This document shows positions 33,060 through 44,018 of a DNA stretch of 64,000 bases, one piece after another. Under the pieces are notes generated by a model. That model was not told the DNA's origin and did no database searches. It saw nothing but the letters and a program-made list of their open reading frames with translations. The DNA is from Ampullaceana balthica (lineage: Eukaryota; Mollusca; Gastropoda; Lymnaeidae), in assembly GCA_944989445.1 (NCBI GenBank), contig CALYLW010000133.1:1950829-2014828 (forward strand). Direction: 5' to 3'. Both the position numbers and the translations under genes were made by a program. Each line of letters opens with the position of its first letter. Positions within the stretch are counted from its first letter, which is position 1.

Positions 33060-33487
33060 GTAACTATGGAATTGTTTGGGTTAATCATGGAATTTTTTGG
33101 GGTAAATGTGGAATTGTACAATTGTTTTTTTTTAGGGTGATGCAATTGTTTGGGTAACTGTGCAATTGTTTGGGTTACTGTGCAATTGTTTGGGTAACTG
33201 TGCAATTGTTTGGGGTAAATATGTTAGTGCTTGGAGTAAACATGCAATTATTTCTGGTAAACATGCAATTATTTCTGGTAAACATGCAATTATTTCTGGT
33301 AAACATGCAATTATTTCTGGTAAACATGCAATTATTTCTGGTAAACATGCAATTATTTCTGGTAAACATGCAATTATTTCTGGTAAACATGCAATTATTT
33401 CTGGTAAACATGCAATTATTTCTGGTAAACATGCAATTATTTCTGGTAAACATGCAATTATTTCTGGTAAACATGCAATTTTTTGGA
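33060..33487 (+). repeat. 21-bp minisatellite, 12 identical copies, with older flank
   Basis: From 33240 the unit CATGCAATTATTTCTGGTAAA is perfect. Before it (33060-33240) related GTGCAATTGTTTGGGTAACT units are degenerate, so the young block grew out of an older array. Open frames on both strands are artefacts of the 21-bp period. Confidence 0.95.
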
Positions 33488-33716
33488 GGTACAAAATGAA
33501 ATTGTTTGTGTTAAGTATGCAGATGTTGTGGGATACTTTCGCAGGTCATATAGTCAAGAATCAGGATGTTTTTGTTAATTTGCAAGGGGTGCAAAGGGTA
33601 AATATATTCTGGTTGTTTGGGTACATATGCAGGTTTGAAACGGTTTTGGGGTATGTTGCAAGTTGTCTAGTCTAAAATCATGGTGTCTTTGTAAATGTGC
33701 ATTGTGTTAACCGAAG

Positions 33717-34982
33717 ATGTTGAACATCTTCATCAAATTTTTACATCAGCATTTTCAGGATCAGGAAGTATTAACAAACTTAAATAAAATAGAAGAAATA
33801 GGTGTGGACGACAGAGGTAAAAATAAACTTCTGAAGAACTTTAAAGTAGCTACTGGTCTATATAAATTGCCGGCAAGGCTACTAATAGAACGAGACAATG
33901 AACCGTCCCCAATCTTTGTGGTACTTTTTCAAGCTTCTCTAAATCAGGGTTAAGTGTCCTACGTTTGGAATATAGCTAATATGACTCCCTTTTTTTTTAT
34001 TAAATGAGATAAAACAGACCGTGGTAATTATGGAACTGTTTCACTTACTAGTATAACTTGTATACATAAGATATAGTAGAATAGATAATCCCCTAGACCA
34101 ACATAATGTCTATACCTACATCAACACGGCTTTAGGAAGAAAAGATCATGTGAAACACAGTTAATTGGTCTAATAGATGATCCTTCAAAAGGGCTCAGAT
34201 AATAATAATCAAATAGATACAATATTACTAGACTTCTCAAATAGATACAATATTACTAGACTTCCCAAAAGCATTTAATAACGTTCCCCACTCTTATAAT
34301 TAAAAAAACACGTAATTAATTTGGAATCCCGGGTCCAATACATCAATGAATCCAAGATTTACTTTTTAGTTATAGAGCAAACTGTAATAATTTATGGATC
34401 TACATCAGCACCAATAACGGCTAACTCAGGAGCAAGGAACTGTGCAAGGCCCGACACTCTTCCTAATTTATATACATTATTAACCCAACAACATCTCAAC
34501 AGGAACAAAAGTTAGGTTATTTACTATGAATTGTATACTCGATAGAACAATTAAATCAGAACAAGATAGCAAAATCTTACAAAATAGATTGATAGAATAG
34601 GAAACTAATTGGAGAAGTATGTCTTTCCATCTAGAATAGTGTCAACTGTTAAGAAAAACAAAGAAAAAGAAACAGATAAATTCTAAATATATCATTCGTG
34701 CAAAAGAACTAAACCAAACTAGAGATGTAAGATACTTAAGAGAAATAATAAATGAAAAATTATCATTGAATCCCCATATCAATGAAGCTATTTAAAAATC
34801 ATACAAAACCTTAGGCTTTATAAAAAAAGAAACTTTTACAGATGTAAAAAGAATATAAAACTAAAATGCTACCTCACGTTGGTAAGACCTGTACTAGAAT
34901 ATGCATCTTCTGTATGGGACCCATCCACCAAAGAAAACATTGATAAACTATAATAATTTTCAAACAAGACCTATCAGATTCA
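33717..34982 (+). pseudogene. CR1/L2-like LINE reverse transcriptase, decayed core
   Basis: Conceptual translation with several stops and frameshifts shows the landmarks in order: TNLNKIEEIGVDDRGKNKLL, then KLPARLL, FQASLNQG, LDQHN, ILLDF-K-F, AP-TANSGA (region of the usual GVPQGTVLGP), LRKTKKK, VRYLREIINEKLSLN-HI, KTLGFIKK and RPVLEYASSVWD. These are the fingers-palm-thumb landmarks of Jockey-superfamily reverse transcriptases. A 33-bp piece with AATAGATACAATATTACTAG is duplicated (34203-34265). The element stops abruptly where Helitron-like sequence begins and resumes at 35802. Confidence 0.8.
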
Positions 34983-35801
34983 TCATATATATATTTACGC
35001 TCAATTATGTAGCCTAACGCTAAGGGACATCACTCTGCTTTTTTTTTAAAAATTGGATAATCATTTTGGTTTCCAGATTAACATTATAAAATATAAAAGC
35101 CCAAGTCACCGGTTGGATGTGGAACGCTGAGGAACGATGTACAACAGTCTTTGGCAGTTAAAAAATCGTGTGGTGATTAGCACTGTAAAAATATTTAACA
35201 TGACGTCATTGTTTGATCTTATATTTAGAAAAAGGTGTGCATCAAAAGGTGTGCAAATTAATTACAAATTAAAGACGCTCTGTAAAAAAAATATATTATA
35301 TGACGTCATTCTTTTAGCTTATATCTTATTTTTGGAAAAGGGAACGATGTAAAAATAGGATTTCAGGATTTATAATTATAAAATACTTTGTGTACATTTC
35401 AGGAAGTTTAATATGTCGTATTTATTTACTTGGGGTTTTGACAAAAAAAGTGGGCGCCGTAGGCGCCCTAAAGCCGGTGTGGGCGCCGTAGGCGCCCTAC
35501 AACCCATAGTTATTAATAATTGAACAATTTCATGCGGACGTTCGAAAAGACTTATTTTTGGTGCAGTAATTTGGTGCGCTGCTTTCTAAAATTTCTCGCC
35601 GTAAAAAGATATTATATGACGTCATTGTTTTAGCTCATATTTTAATGTTGGAAAAGGGAACGATGTAAAAAGAGGATTTCAGGATTGTTAATTATAAAAT
35701 ACTTTGTGTACATTTCAGGAATATTTCGTATTTATCATACAAAGATAAGTTACTTAGGCTTTTGATAAAGATGGGCGCCACGGCGTCGCAGCACAACCTA
35801 G
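34983..35801 (+). mobile_element. Helitron-like element H2, internally duplicated
   Basis: It starts A|TCATATATATATTTACGCTC and ends GGGCGCCACGGCGTCGCAG...CTAG|T. It shares ACTCTGCTTTTTTTTAAA, TGCAGTAATTTGGTGCGCTG and GTGGGCGCCGTAGGCGCCCT with H1 and H3. The part around 35290-35520 is homologous to 35600-35801 (ATATGACGTCATTSTTTTAGC, GGGAACGATGTAAAAA), so it is a compound or duplicated copy. It interrupts the LINE. No coding sequence. Confidence 0.6.
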
Positions 35802-35934
35802 TTACTGGAGAATATTCAAAATTGACAAAAGTAACACCATTAGTTACACAATTAAACCTAGAATAACTGGAGGACGGAAAGGGGAAATAAGCAACCATTA
35901 ATAATATATAAAGATTTTAATTCTAATTTTGAAA

Positions 35935-36460
35935 CAGAGGCGTCACAAGGGTTGGTGTCACCCAGTGCGGTAGCTCATGGTGTCACCCAGTGCGGTAGCT
36001 CATGGTGTCACCCAGTGCGGTAGCTCATGGTGTCACCCAGTGCGGTAGCTCATGGTGTCACCCAGTGCGGTAGCTCATGGTGTCACCCAGTGCGGTAGCT
36101 CATGGTGTCACCCAGTGCTGTAGCTCATGGTGTCACCCAGTGCGGTAGCTCATGGTGTCACCCAGTGCGGTAGCTCATGGTGTCACCCAGTGCGGTAGCT
36201 CATGGTGTCACCCAGTGCTGTAGCTCATGGTGTCACCCAGTGCGGTAGCTCATGGTGTCACCCAGTGCGGTAGCTCATGGTGTCACCCAGTGCGGTAGCT
36301 CATGGTGTCACCCCTTTCACGAATTACCCCCGTACACCTCCTCCGAGTCTGCCAGTGCCAAATAAAGGAAACCAACAGAGTTTTACAAGTTGATGTCACC
36401 TCTTGTGATCGTGTCACCCAGTGCGGTCTGCACCCTTGCACCCCCCTAGTGACGCCTCTG
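35935..36460. mobile_element. CAGAGGCGTCAC TIR element with expanded internal minisatellite
   Basis: CAGAGGCGTCAC and GTGACGCCTCTG are exact 12-bp inverted ends. Flanks TTTTGAAA and TTTGGAAA match 7 of 8, a probable 8-bp target duplication. Inside, a 25-bp unit is tandemly repeated 14 times; the copy at the window end (63916) has it once. Confidence 0.85.
35956..36310 (+). repeat. 25-bp minisatellite, 14 copies
   Basis: Units TGTCACCCAGTGCGGTAGCT plus CATGG are almost identical (two carry GCTG for GCGG) and lie wholly within the TIR element. Confidence 0.95.
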
Positions 36461-36750
36461 TTTGGAAATACAACACAAAAAGAAACTAATGCCGCAATCA
36501 GACATGGGGATAAAAACACTTTTCTTATTCTGCATGCAAGAACAAATACATAAAACTTCTCGTTCTTCCCGTCCGGAATTTGGGCGTCGATGGATTGCCT
36601 GATCAAACCAGGAAAACCAACACCTTATCAACATTTAAAACTCTAATAAAAATAACAATACTAGACATAAAACATGGGTAAGCGTAGGACGCAATAATCG
36701 TCTGAATAGAAGAAACATCTGTAACAGATAAGATAAGATCAGATAGATGT

Positions 36751-37264
36751 GTATGTTGTTAGTGATTAATAATAAGATTTGTGTTTCTTTAGTTGACCTG
36801 TCAATCCCGGTAATACAGCTAGTGGCTATCGCTAATAACACTTCTACAGTACACGGACTTCTGACGTCATGTTTTGGACGACATGACCACACCCCAGTCA
36901 CTTGGACACTCGGAATCGGACACCATCCCTTCATACTCCCTTCACTTGCATTGACGTCATGACTTCAAGTTGATAATTGAATAAAATTGGTGTTATCTTT
37001 ATCTCTTATATAGAAGATGGCGACTACTCACGTCATTAATAAAGCGGGAAAACTGTATGAAGTAGTTGACGATCTATGAGACGACGCCACCATATTTAGG
37101 GAACCAACTGTTGAACTGATAAGCATATACATGGCCAATCCAATTCACATCTTCTCTATCCATTGTATGTTCATGTCCAGAAGACGTCAATTTATGAGCG
37201 ACTGGGAATCGAGACGAACAGTCATGGGAACTATCAATGTGTGATTGTATGAACCAGTGAGACA
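36751..37264. other. Unique sequence, nothing recognised
   Basis: Mixed composition, no exon with convincing splice sites, no transposon end. Confidence 0.4.
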
Positions 37265-37850
37265 GTGAACAAATTGGAGGCAGTAGAGATTGGAGGCAGT
37301 AGAGATTGGAGGCAGTAGAGATTGGAGGCAGTAGAGATTGGAGGCAGTAGAGATTGGAGGCAGTAGAGATTGGAGGCAGTAGAGATAGGAGACAGTAGAG
37401 ATTGGAGGCAGTAGAGATTGGCGGCAGTAGAGATTGGAGGCAGTAGAGATTGGAGGCAGTAGAGATTGGAGGCAGTAGAGATTGGAGGCAGTAGAGATTG
37501 GAGGCAGTTGAGATTGGAGGCAGTAGAGATAGGAGACAGTAGAGATTGGAGGCAGTAGAGATTGGAGGCAGTAGAGATTGGAGGCAGTAGAGATAGGAGA
37601 CAGTAGAGATTGGCGGCAGTAGAGATTGGAGGCAGTAGAGATTGGCGGCAGTAGAGATTGGAGGCAGTAGAGATTGGAGGCAGTAGAGATTGGAGGCAGT
37701 AGAGATTGGAGGCAGTAGAGATAGGAGACAGTAGAGATTGGAGGCAGTAGAGATTGGCGGCAGTAGAGATTGGAGGCAGTAGAGATTGGCGGCAGTAGAG
37801 ATTGGAGGCAGTAGAGATTGGAGGCAGTAGAGATTGGATGCAGTAGAGAT
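37265..37850 (+). repeat. 16-bp minisatellite GGAGGCAGTAGAGATT, about 36 copies
   Basis: The units grade into GGATGCAGTAGAGATGAGGC of the LINE fragment at the right border. The 243-residue minus frame is the array (48 bp equals three units equals 16 codons). Blocks with AGGAGACAGTAGAG recur, showing block duplication. Confidence 0.93.
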
Positions 37851-37949
37851 GAGGCTTCTAAGAAGGATGATGAGAATATCATGGACCGAAAATAAAACAA
37901 ATGCCGAGGTGCCAACACCTCATCGAAACTATAATCGGCATCTCTCGAG

Positions 37950-38205
37950 ACGATGGTGCATCACCGTTGGGTTGGGTTGCATGTCTCGCGAGACGATGGT
38001 GCATCACCGCTGGGTTGGGTTGCATGTCTCGCAAGACGATGATGCATCACCGCTGGGTTGGGTTGCATGTCTCGCAAGACGATGGTGCATCACCGGTGGG
38101 TTGGGTTGCATGTCACGTGAGACGATGGTGCATTACCGTTGGGTTGGGTTGCATGTCTCGCGAGACGAAGGTGCATCCCCGTTGGGTTGGGTTGGGTTGC
38201 ATGTC
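37950..38205 (-). repeat. 43-bp minisatellite, about 6 copies
   Basis: Units contain GACGATGGTGCATCACCG and TTGGGTTGGGTTGCATGTC. On the minus strand they encode CNPTQR repeats that continue from the zinc-finger fragment at 38.2 kb, so the array likely expanded from that element's end. Confidence 0.9.
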
Positions 38206-38300
38206 CTCGTGTGGCTGTGCAGTCCTATCTTTGAGTGACAGTCTTTACCACAGCTTTTGCACACGAATTCTGTGCTTCCCAACTTTTTGGCCATCAAACT
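38205..38300 (-). pseudogene. Zinc-finger-like C-terminus of another LINE
   Basis: Minus strand reads STEFVCKSCGKDCHSKIGLH followed by SHTRTC: a C-x2-C...H-x4-C finger seen at the very end of some invertebrate LINE polyproteins. Only about 30 residues remain. Confidence 0.5.
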
Positions 38301-38429
38301 ATAACGAAGAGACAAATAAAATTCCTGGGACAAAATAGGAAAAATGGAATAGAAAGACTAGCTTTATTTATGAAGACATCTTGCAGGAGAGATAAAGGAA
38401 GTCACAGAACAATATGAACGAATAGACAA

Positions 38430-38742
38430 GAAACAAGAGTGTAAACAATTAGGACTTCTCGAAACAACAAGAGTGTAAACAATTAGGACTTCTCGAAACA
38501 ACAAGAGTGTAAACAATTAGGACTTCTCGAAACAACAAGAGTGTAAACAATTAGGACTTCTCGAAACAACAAGAGTGTAAACAATTAGGACTTCTCGAAA
38601 CAACAAGAGTGTAAACAATTAGGACTTCTCGAAACAACAAGAGTGTAAACAATTAGGACTTCTCGAAACAACAAGAGTGTAAACAATTAGGACTTCTCGA
38701 AACAACAAGAGTGTAAACAATTAGGACTTCTCGAAACATCTT
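38430..38742 (+). repeat. 34-bp minisatellite, 9 identical copies
   Basis: Units AAACAACAAGAGTGTAAACA plus ATTAGGACTTCTCG, invariant by eye. Confidence 0.95.
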
Positions 38743-39284
38743 ACAACTTGTAGTACCCGAGAGGAACATTGGGAGAAGTGAATGTCGACGTCTGCTCCAC
38801 GTCTGGCACAAGATGATGATGATGATGAGGATGATGATGATGATGAGGATGAAGATTGTATAAAATGTTGGGCCCCATATGGACATGTTAGTTCGAAAAA
38901 ATCGTGAGTGCTTCAATTTAAGAATTAAAATATAATTTTGTTTGGTTTGAAAATGCGCGTGCGGTTGGCATGAACATTCTAGGAATTCGAGAACACTTGA
39001 GAATGGCAAGAAATTTAAGAGCTACATCAACAGTTGATTGTGTATGAAAATATCTGGTGGTATTTATGGGGATGTTCAGAAATGAACATTGCATCTGACC
39101 GGACAGTTAAAGTTGTACGAGCATATCGTGTGAGCATGAACATTTGCTGTCGAGGTATAAACATTTTGCTTCATATGAACATTTTGGGGATGGTAGTTTA
39201 TACAGGAGGACATCAAAGGCCGGTACGGTGAGAAAACGCTCTGTGAATATCATCTCGTTAAACATGCACACACGCACCCCTCTC
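38743..39284. other. Unique sequence with GAT microsatellite
   Basis: (GATGAT)n with AGG interruptions at 38812-38855; otherwise nothing recognised. Confidence 0.5.
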
Positions 39285-39306
39285 TTCTCTCTCTCTCTCT
39301 CTATAT

Positions 39307-39355
<49 letters not shown>

Positions 39356-39399
39356 ATCTCTCTGACTCTATTTTTCACTCTCTTCCGTCACTCTTTCTT

Positions 39400-39469
<70 letters not shown>

Positions 39470-39687
39470 ATCTCTCTGACTCTCTATTTTTCACTCTCTT
39501 CCGTCACTCTTTCTTTCCCTCTCCCCTGACTCTCTCTCTCTCTCCCTCTCTCACTGTGTCTCTCCTTGTCTGCCATTCTCTCTTTGTCTTTCTCTTTATC
39601 AGTCTCTCTCTCTCTGTCATTCTATATATGTCTCTTCCTGTCTCTGTCTCTCTTCCCCCCTCTCTAAATGTCTCAATCTCTCTCTAA

Positions 39688-39753
<66 letters not shown>

Positions 39754-39799
39754 ATCTCTCTGACTCTCTATTTTTCACTCTCTTCCGTCACTCTTTCTT

Positions 39800-39841
<42 letters not shown>

Positions 39842-40057
39842 ATCTCTCTGACTCTCTATTTTTCACTCTCTTCCGTCACTCTTTCTTTCCCTCTCCCCTG
39901 ACTCTCTCTCTCTCTCCCTCTCTCACTGTGTCTCTCCTTGTCTGCCATTCTCTCTTTGTCTTTCTCTTTATCAGTCTCTCTCTCTGTCATTCTATATATG
40001 TCTCTTCCTGTCTCTGTCTCTCTTTCCGTCTCTCTAAATGTCTCAATCTCTCTCTAA

Positions 40058-40120
<63 letters not shown>

Positions 40121-40137
40121 ACACACACACACATACA
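39285..40137 (+). repeat. CT microsatellite with duplicated 0.37-kb block
   Basis: (CT)n tracts are separated by CTATTTTTCACTCTCTTCCG, which occurs near 39368, 39484, 39768 and 39855. The block 39460-39720 recurs at 39830-40080 with very few differences. The array ends in (CA)n. The open frames are artefacts. Confidence 0.9.
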
Positions 40138-41640
40138 CACGCACACACATTCACGAGTCGTAAAATAACTGTCTTTGTAATAAGGATAATTTCATCAAGA
40201 GGCGGGGACAGTCGGTGGTGTGGGACGACTAGCGTGTTTTGAAATTCTCACCTTTGCTCCTCCCAACCCCCCCCCTTTTTCCATTCTCCCATCCCTTCTC
40301 TTTACCTAAACACACGATTCCTCTATCATTGTCGAGTAAACATTTATTTCAGCTACAAAATCTAATTCTGGAATTATTTATCCGGTTCAACAGGCGGCAA
40401 TCAGCAGCGAATAAACCACGGCAAATTTTTCCCCTCACCGACGGGCTCCCAGCTTTGCCGTCCGGCCTCGCGTGCTCGCTAATTACACACGGACTATAAT
40501 AAACGGGCATTCCCGCTGTCAGTTTAAAATAAATAAAATGTCCAGCGCGAAGTGAAACAATTCTTTGATCAACCAGTGTTGGGTAGGGGACGCGCCTTGT
40601 TGTTTACGTCATCAGTTTTTGTAGTTGACGCCAGGAGGCCGATGTAGGAGAGTTGAAAATAAAAATAAAAAATTAATTTAAAAAAATAATTCTAGAAAGA
40701 AAAAAAATCCTAAAGAAATCCCCAGAGAAATCATAGAAACCCAAGTTTAAAAGAAACTGTAGCCTCCACAAGGTATTTCTGAAACTGTAGCCTCCATAAG
40801 GTATTTCTGAAAGTGACATGTTGTTAACTGTATAGTCGCATATATCTTTTTGAGGGACGAATTTCATAAAAATGTAATAAAGATACCAGTCAATTTGCAA
40901 ATCTAGGTATATTGAGAAGGAAATATCTCTTATGAGCTATTTGTTAATTCTTCATTAATTTAATAGAGCTTAATTGGACTTAACAAGAAAAAACAGTTTC
41001 GAAATTTAACTGTGCTAAAAATTTTGACAACATATTGATTCGACAGTATTTATGCTTCAAAACATTGTTCAACTAAAATGTTATCTAAAAATAAAACATT
41101 ACTCAATGAGTTATGACGTTTTCCGGTTTTAGAAATGACAAGGCCTATACAATGTGAGAGCCTTGTTCTAGTGATGTATTTCTATTTATTTAATGTTTTA
41201 TAGAATATTCTTTGAAAATAAACATTCTCCATTTATCGGGAATGTTAGAGATTACGTGTGAACTTGAAGCGCATTCTTTGACACTTCTAGAAGGTACCGC
41301 CTTGACAACGTACACACATAATCTCTACACTAAATCTACACAAAAGGTAGCGCCATTAAAAATAACACAATGCAATAAAGCATAATATATAACTTATATA
41401 TAACAACCTTTTCTGTCAAGATTTTACAATGGCTTAATTACATTACACAACGATTATTGATAAAATGATTTGTTTTTTAAAAATCAAATTTGTTTACAAA
41501 TACATGCACATGTCTTCCCTAAAGATATTTATAGAAATGCCCATTATGATGCCAATGGGACGCGTCAATGACATATAGAACTCCACTTCCAGGCTGCCGG
41601 CTGTCAATCAACGTATTGACAAACTGTTGCGCCAATCCAA
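40138..41640. other. Unique AT-rich region with a GC-balanced island (40320-40545)
   Basis: The island contains CTGGAATTATTTATCCGG, GGCAATCAGCAGCG and GCTCGCTAATTACACAC, no ORF and no repeat: a candidate homeodomain-bound regulatory element. At 40752-40812 a 33-bp unit with GAAACTGTAGCCTCC is duplicated. The rest is AT-rich. Confidence 0.3.
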
Positions 41641-42380
41641 CGCATGCACATGCTTCTCCCCCTCCAATTTGAGCGCAGGACGAGGCTCAAACTCTACCAC
41701 TCCCCCTTTGCACGAGACAACAACACTCACGAGCCTCACTTAACCACTAAAACGGGTCTCGAGGTGAATTTAGAGCAGAAAAGAAGGCTCTTTGAATTAT
41801 TCTATTTAATTTGCCCAATCCGCCAGCGACACAAACACAAGTTAAAAGCTTTTTGTGCTGTAACCCCCCCCCCACCCACCCACCACCCACCACCACCACC
41901 ACCACTGAAAAAAACACACCAAAAAAAACTGATTCTTTAAACAAAAGAAGAAAACTCCGATAGCCCAGGTTTAACCCAAGTGCAACAATCCTGACAATAA
42001 CAGAGATCTCACTCGCGAGCAGACCCGACTGCCAGAACCCAATAGTTTTCTTTCGGCGTTTCCTTGCAAGCAAATCCGATTAAAATCCCCGGATCCAGAT
42101 CTTACCCTCGTCCGAATCTCGATTTATTCCCGAGCCGGTTTGAAATGAAGCAGATAGTTCGAGTTTACATAGCACCCTCGCTTGGGCCTCAATTGTTTCT
42201 ACTCGCGAGGAACTCCGTGATTAGCTCGCCGTGTCCCCGCGGTATTTATTTCTTGGCGGTCGTTGTATTTATGTTGGGCTCTCCTCCTCGTGGAGCATCC
42301 AGTGATTTCGTGTGGCAACGCGGCCAACTGTTTAGGGGGAGACAAGCTGTTAACAAAGGATTTAGTGGGAGATAGCAGGG
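41640..42380. other. GC-balanced island, possible regulatory DNA
   Basis: Contains TTTAATTTGCCCAATCCG, GAGCAGACCCGACTGCC and CGTGATTAGCTCGCCG. A C/CCA-rich stretch sits at 41860-41907. No gene structure is seen although several short frames cross it. Confidence 0.28.
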
Positions 42381-42525
42381 GGAGGGGTGTGTGGGGGGGT
42401 GGTGGTGGGAAGGATGGAAGGTGGTCCTGGGGTTTTAATGACGGGGAGAGGGCGGGGGAGAGTGGGAGAAGAGGTGGTGGCGGGGAGGGGGGATAAAATG
42501 ATAGACAGCAATTATAGTTGAGAGA
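42381..42525 (+). repeat. G-rich tract
   Basis: Runs of GGGGG and GGTGGTGG; potential G-quadruplex strand. Confidence 0.7.
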
Positions 42526-42700
42526 TGAGAAAGTGTGTGTGAGAGTGCGTGTGTGTGTGATTGTGTGTGTGAGAGTGTGTGTGTGTGTGATTGTGTGTGT
42601 GATTGTGTGTGTGTGTGGGCGTGTGTGTGTGATTGTGTATGACAGAGAATGTGTGAGTGTGAGTGTTTGTGTTTTTTGTGAGGGTGTATGTGTGTGTGTG
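42526..42700 (+). repeat. GT microsatellite with GAGAGT/GATT interruptions
   Basis: (GT)n blocks separated by GAT and GAGA; all six frames are open by composition only. Confidence 0.92.
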
Positions 42701-42877
42701 TTTGAATCTGTATGGGCTGATGAGAGAAACCCACACATATCAAAACTGTGATGGTCTGTGTGGTTGGAATGTAGTGGGCACTGATGGTCTTCACGGAGAG
42801 ATGGGACAACCGGCGCATTTACCCTTTCCGGTCTCTACTTGTTTTAAATCACTAATATTAACTTCACCGTCTTGTCT

Positions 42878-42881
42878 CTCT

Positions 42882-42965
<84 letters not shown>

Positions 42966-42985
42966 GTGTGTGTGTGTGTGTGTGT
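42878..42985 (+). repeat. CT then GT microsatellite
   Basis: (CT)n interrupted by CCCCC, then (GT)n. Confidence 0.95.
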
Positions 42986-43039
42986 CTGTCATGGTCTCTT
43001 TATCTCTTGGTGGGTCGGGCGGAAAAACAAAAGTAAAAA

Positions 43040-43400
43040 ATGACCCACTTCCCGTTATGCTATCGAGCTGAAATTTTGCACATAGAATTGTGGCACCCAA
43101 CAATGCATTGTATCGAAATTTCAGATCGATCGAATGTACCGTAATTAAATTAATGCATTTGCCTTTTTAGTTTATCTCTATACAACAATATGTAGCCGTC
43201 TGCTATTGTTTATATCCACGTGTCACTTGAGTTCACGCCAGCCATCGATGACCACATCTCGTGTTTTACACAAAGGGAAGTTCACTCAGTTTCAGTCTGT
43301 AAATGTTTGTCGCGTTTGAACATTTTAGTTATGTCTCATATATAAGGGATTTATAGTCAAAAGCTTTGTTTTTACGAGTTGTTTCATTGTCTTCTACCAT
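43040..43400 (+). repeat. Dispersed repeat R2, plus copy
   Basis: Contains ATGCATTGTATCGAAATTTC, CGAATGTACCGTAATTAAAT, TAGTTATGTCTCATATATAA and AAAGCTTTGTTTTTACG. The same order is found at 46.72-47.07 and 62.34-62.72 kb. Confidence 0.7.
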
Positions 43401-43549
43401 TTTGGGCCCTAATTCTTTATGTTTCTCTTTACTTCTGAGCATAGACTGTAAGGTGTTCGTGATTCTTGTATAGACCTGGGACAACAAAGTCAACTGGACA
43501 TGACTAGGAATGCCCCTTTAAATGATTATATTTACCATTTTAATGACCA

Positions 43550-44018
43550 TTATATATTATATATTTACGCTCATTTGTCACTGCCGCCTAACGTTGAGGG
43601 AAATCACTCTGCTTTTTTTTAAATTTTGCGTTGTAAGCAGTGCTGATTGACGCAAATAGTTATTTTTTGGTGCAGTAATTTGGTGCGCTGCTTTCGAAAA
43701 TTAGTTTAAAAATCGTGTGGTGATTAGCACTGTAAAAATTATTATATAAATGCTTTGTTTAATTTTCAGGAATATTTCGTGTTTATCATACAAGGATAAG
43801 TTACTTGGGCTTTTGACCCCCCCCCCAAAAAAAAAGTGGGCGCCTTATGCGCCCTACAACCTCAATTTAAAATTACTTTGTGTACATTTAAGGTAGTTTA
43901 ATATTACGTAGCTATCATACAAGGACAAGTTTGTTGGGCTCTTGAAAAAAGTGGGCGCCGTAGGCGCCCATAAAAAAGAGGGGCTCCGCAGGCGCCACGG
44001 CGCCGCAGCACAAACTAG
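43550..44018 (+). mobile_element. Helitron-like element H3
   Basis: It starts in a TA-rich tract before TTTACGCTCA and ends GGCGCCACGGCGCCGCAGCA...CTAG|T, with a GC-rich hairpin about ten bases before CTAG. It shares TTTGGTGCGCTGCTTTC and GTGGGCGCCGTAGGCGCCC with H1 and H2. Non-coding. The 5' TC is not preserved. Confidence 0.6.

Larger units (their letters stand above)
35802..36750 (+). pseudogene. 3' part of the same LINE, split by a TIR element
   Basis: 35812-35934 reads KLTKVTPLVTQLNLE, aligning to KLTRITPLVKSLNLE of the 53.8-kb copy. After the inserted element, 36461-36750 continues with the NLEIQHK-equivalent, KTLFLILHARTN and the shared 3' UTR, ending ACAGATAAGATAAGATC. The LINE therefore runs from 33.7 to 36.75 kb with two interruptions. 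All parts carry stops. Confidence 0.8.
37838..38420 (+). pseudogene. LINE endonuclease-RT C-terminal remnant, interrupted
   Basis: 37838-37915 reads DAVEMRLLRRMMRISWTENK, the conserved AxEMxxxRRxxxIxW block after the RT domain in many animal LINE polyproteins. After about 370 bp of foreign repeat, 38295-38417 reads KRQIKFLGQNRKNGIERLAL, the equivalent of the following RQLxFxGHxxRxxxxERL block. The intervening stretch is the 43-bp array plus a minus-strand zinc-finger fragment. Truncated and dead. Confidence 0.65.

Noticed and set aside
37187..37918. 243-codon minus frame of Leu/Ser/Tyr/Cys repeats
   Set aside because: A read-through of the 16-bp array (three units equal 16 codons); no flanking coding sequence.
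38133..38333. Zinc-finger gene on the minus strand
   Set aside because: The finger is a known type of LINE C-terminus, the frame runs into a 43-bp minisatellite, and no other domain is present.
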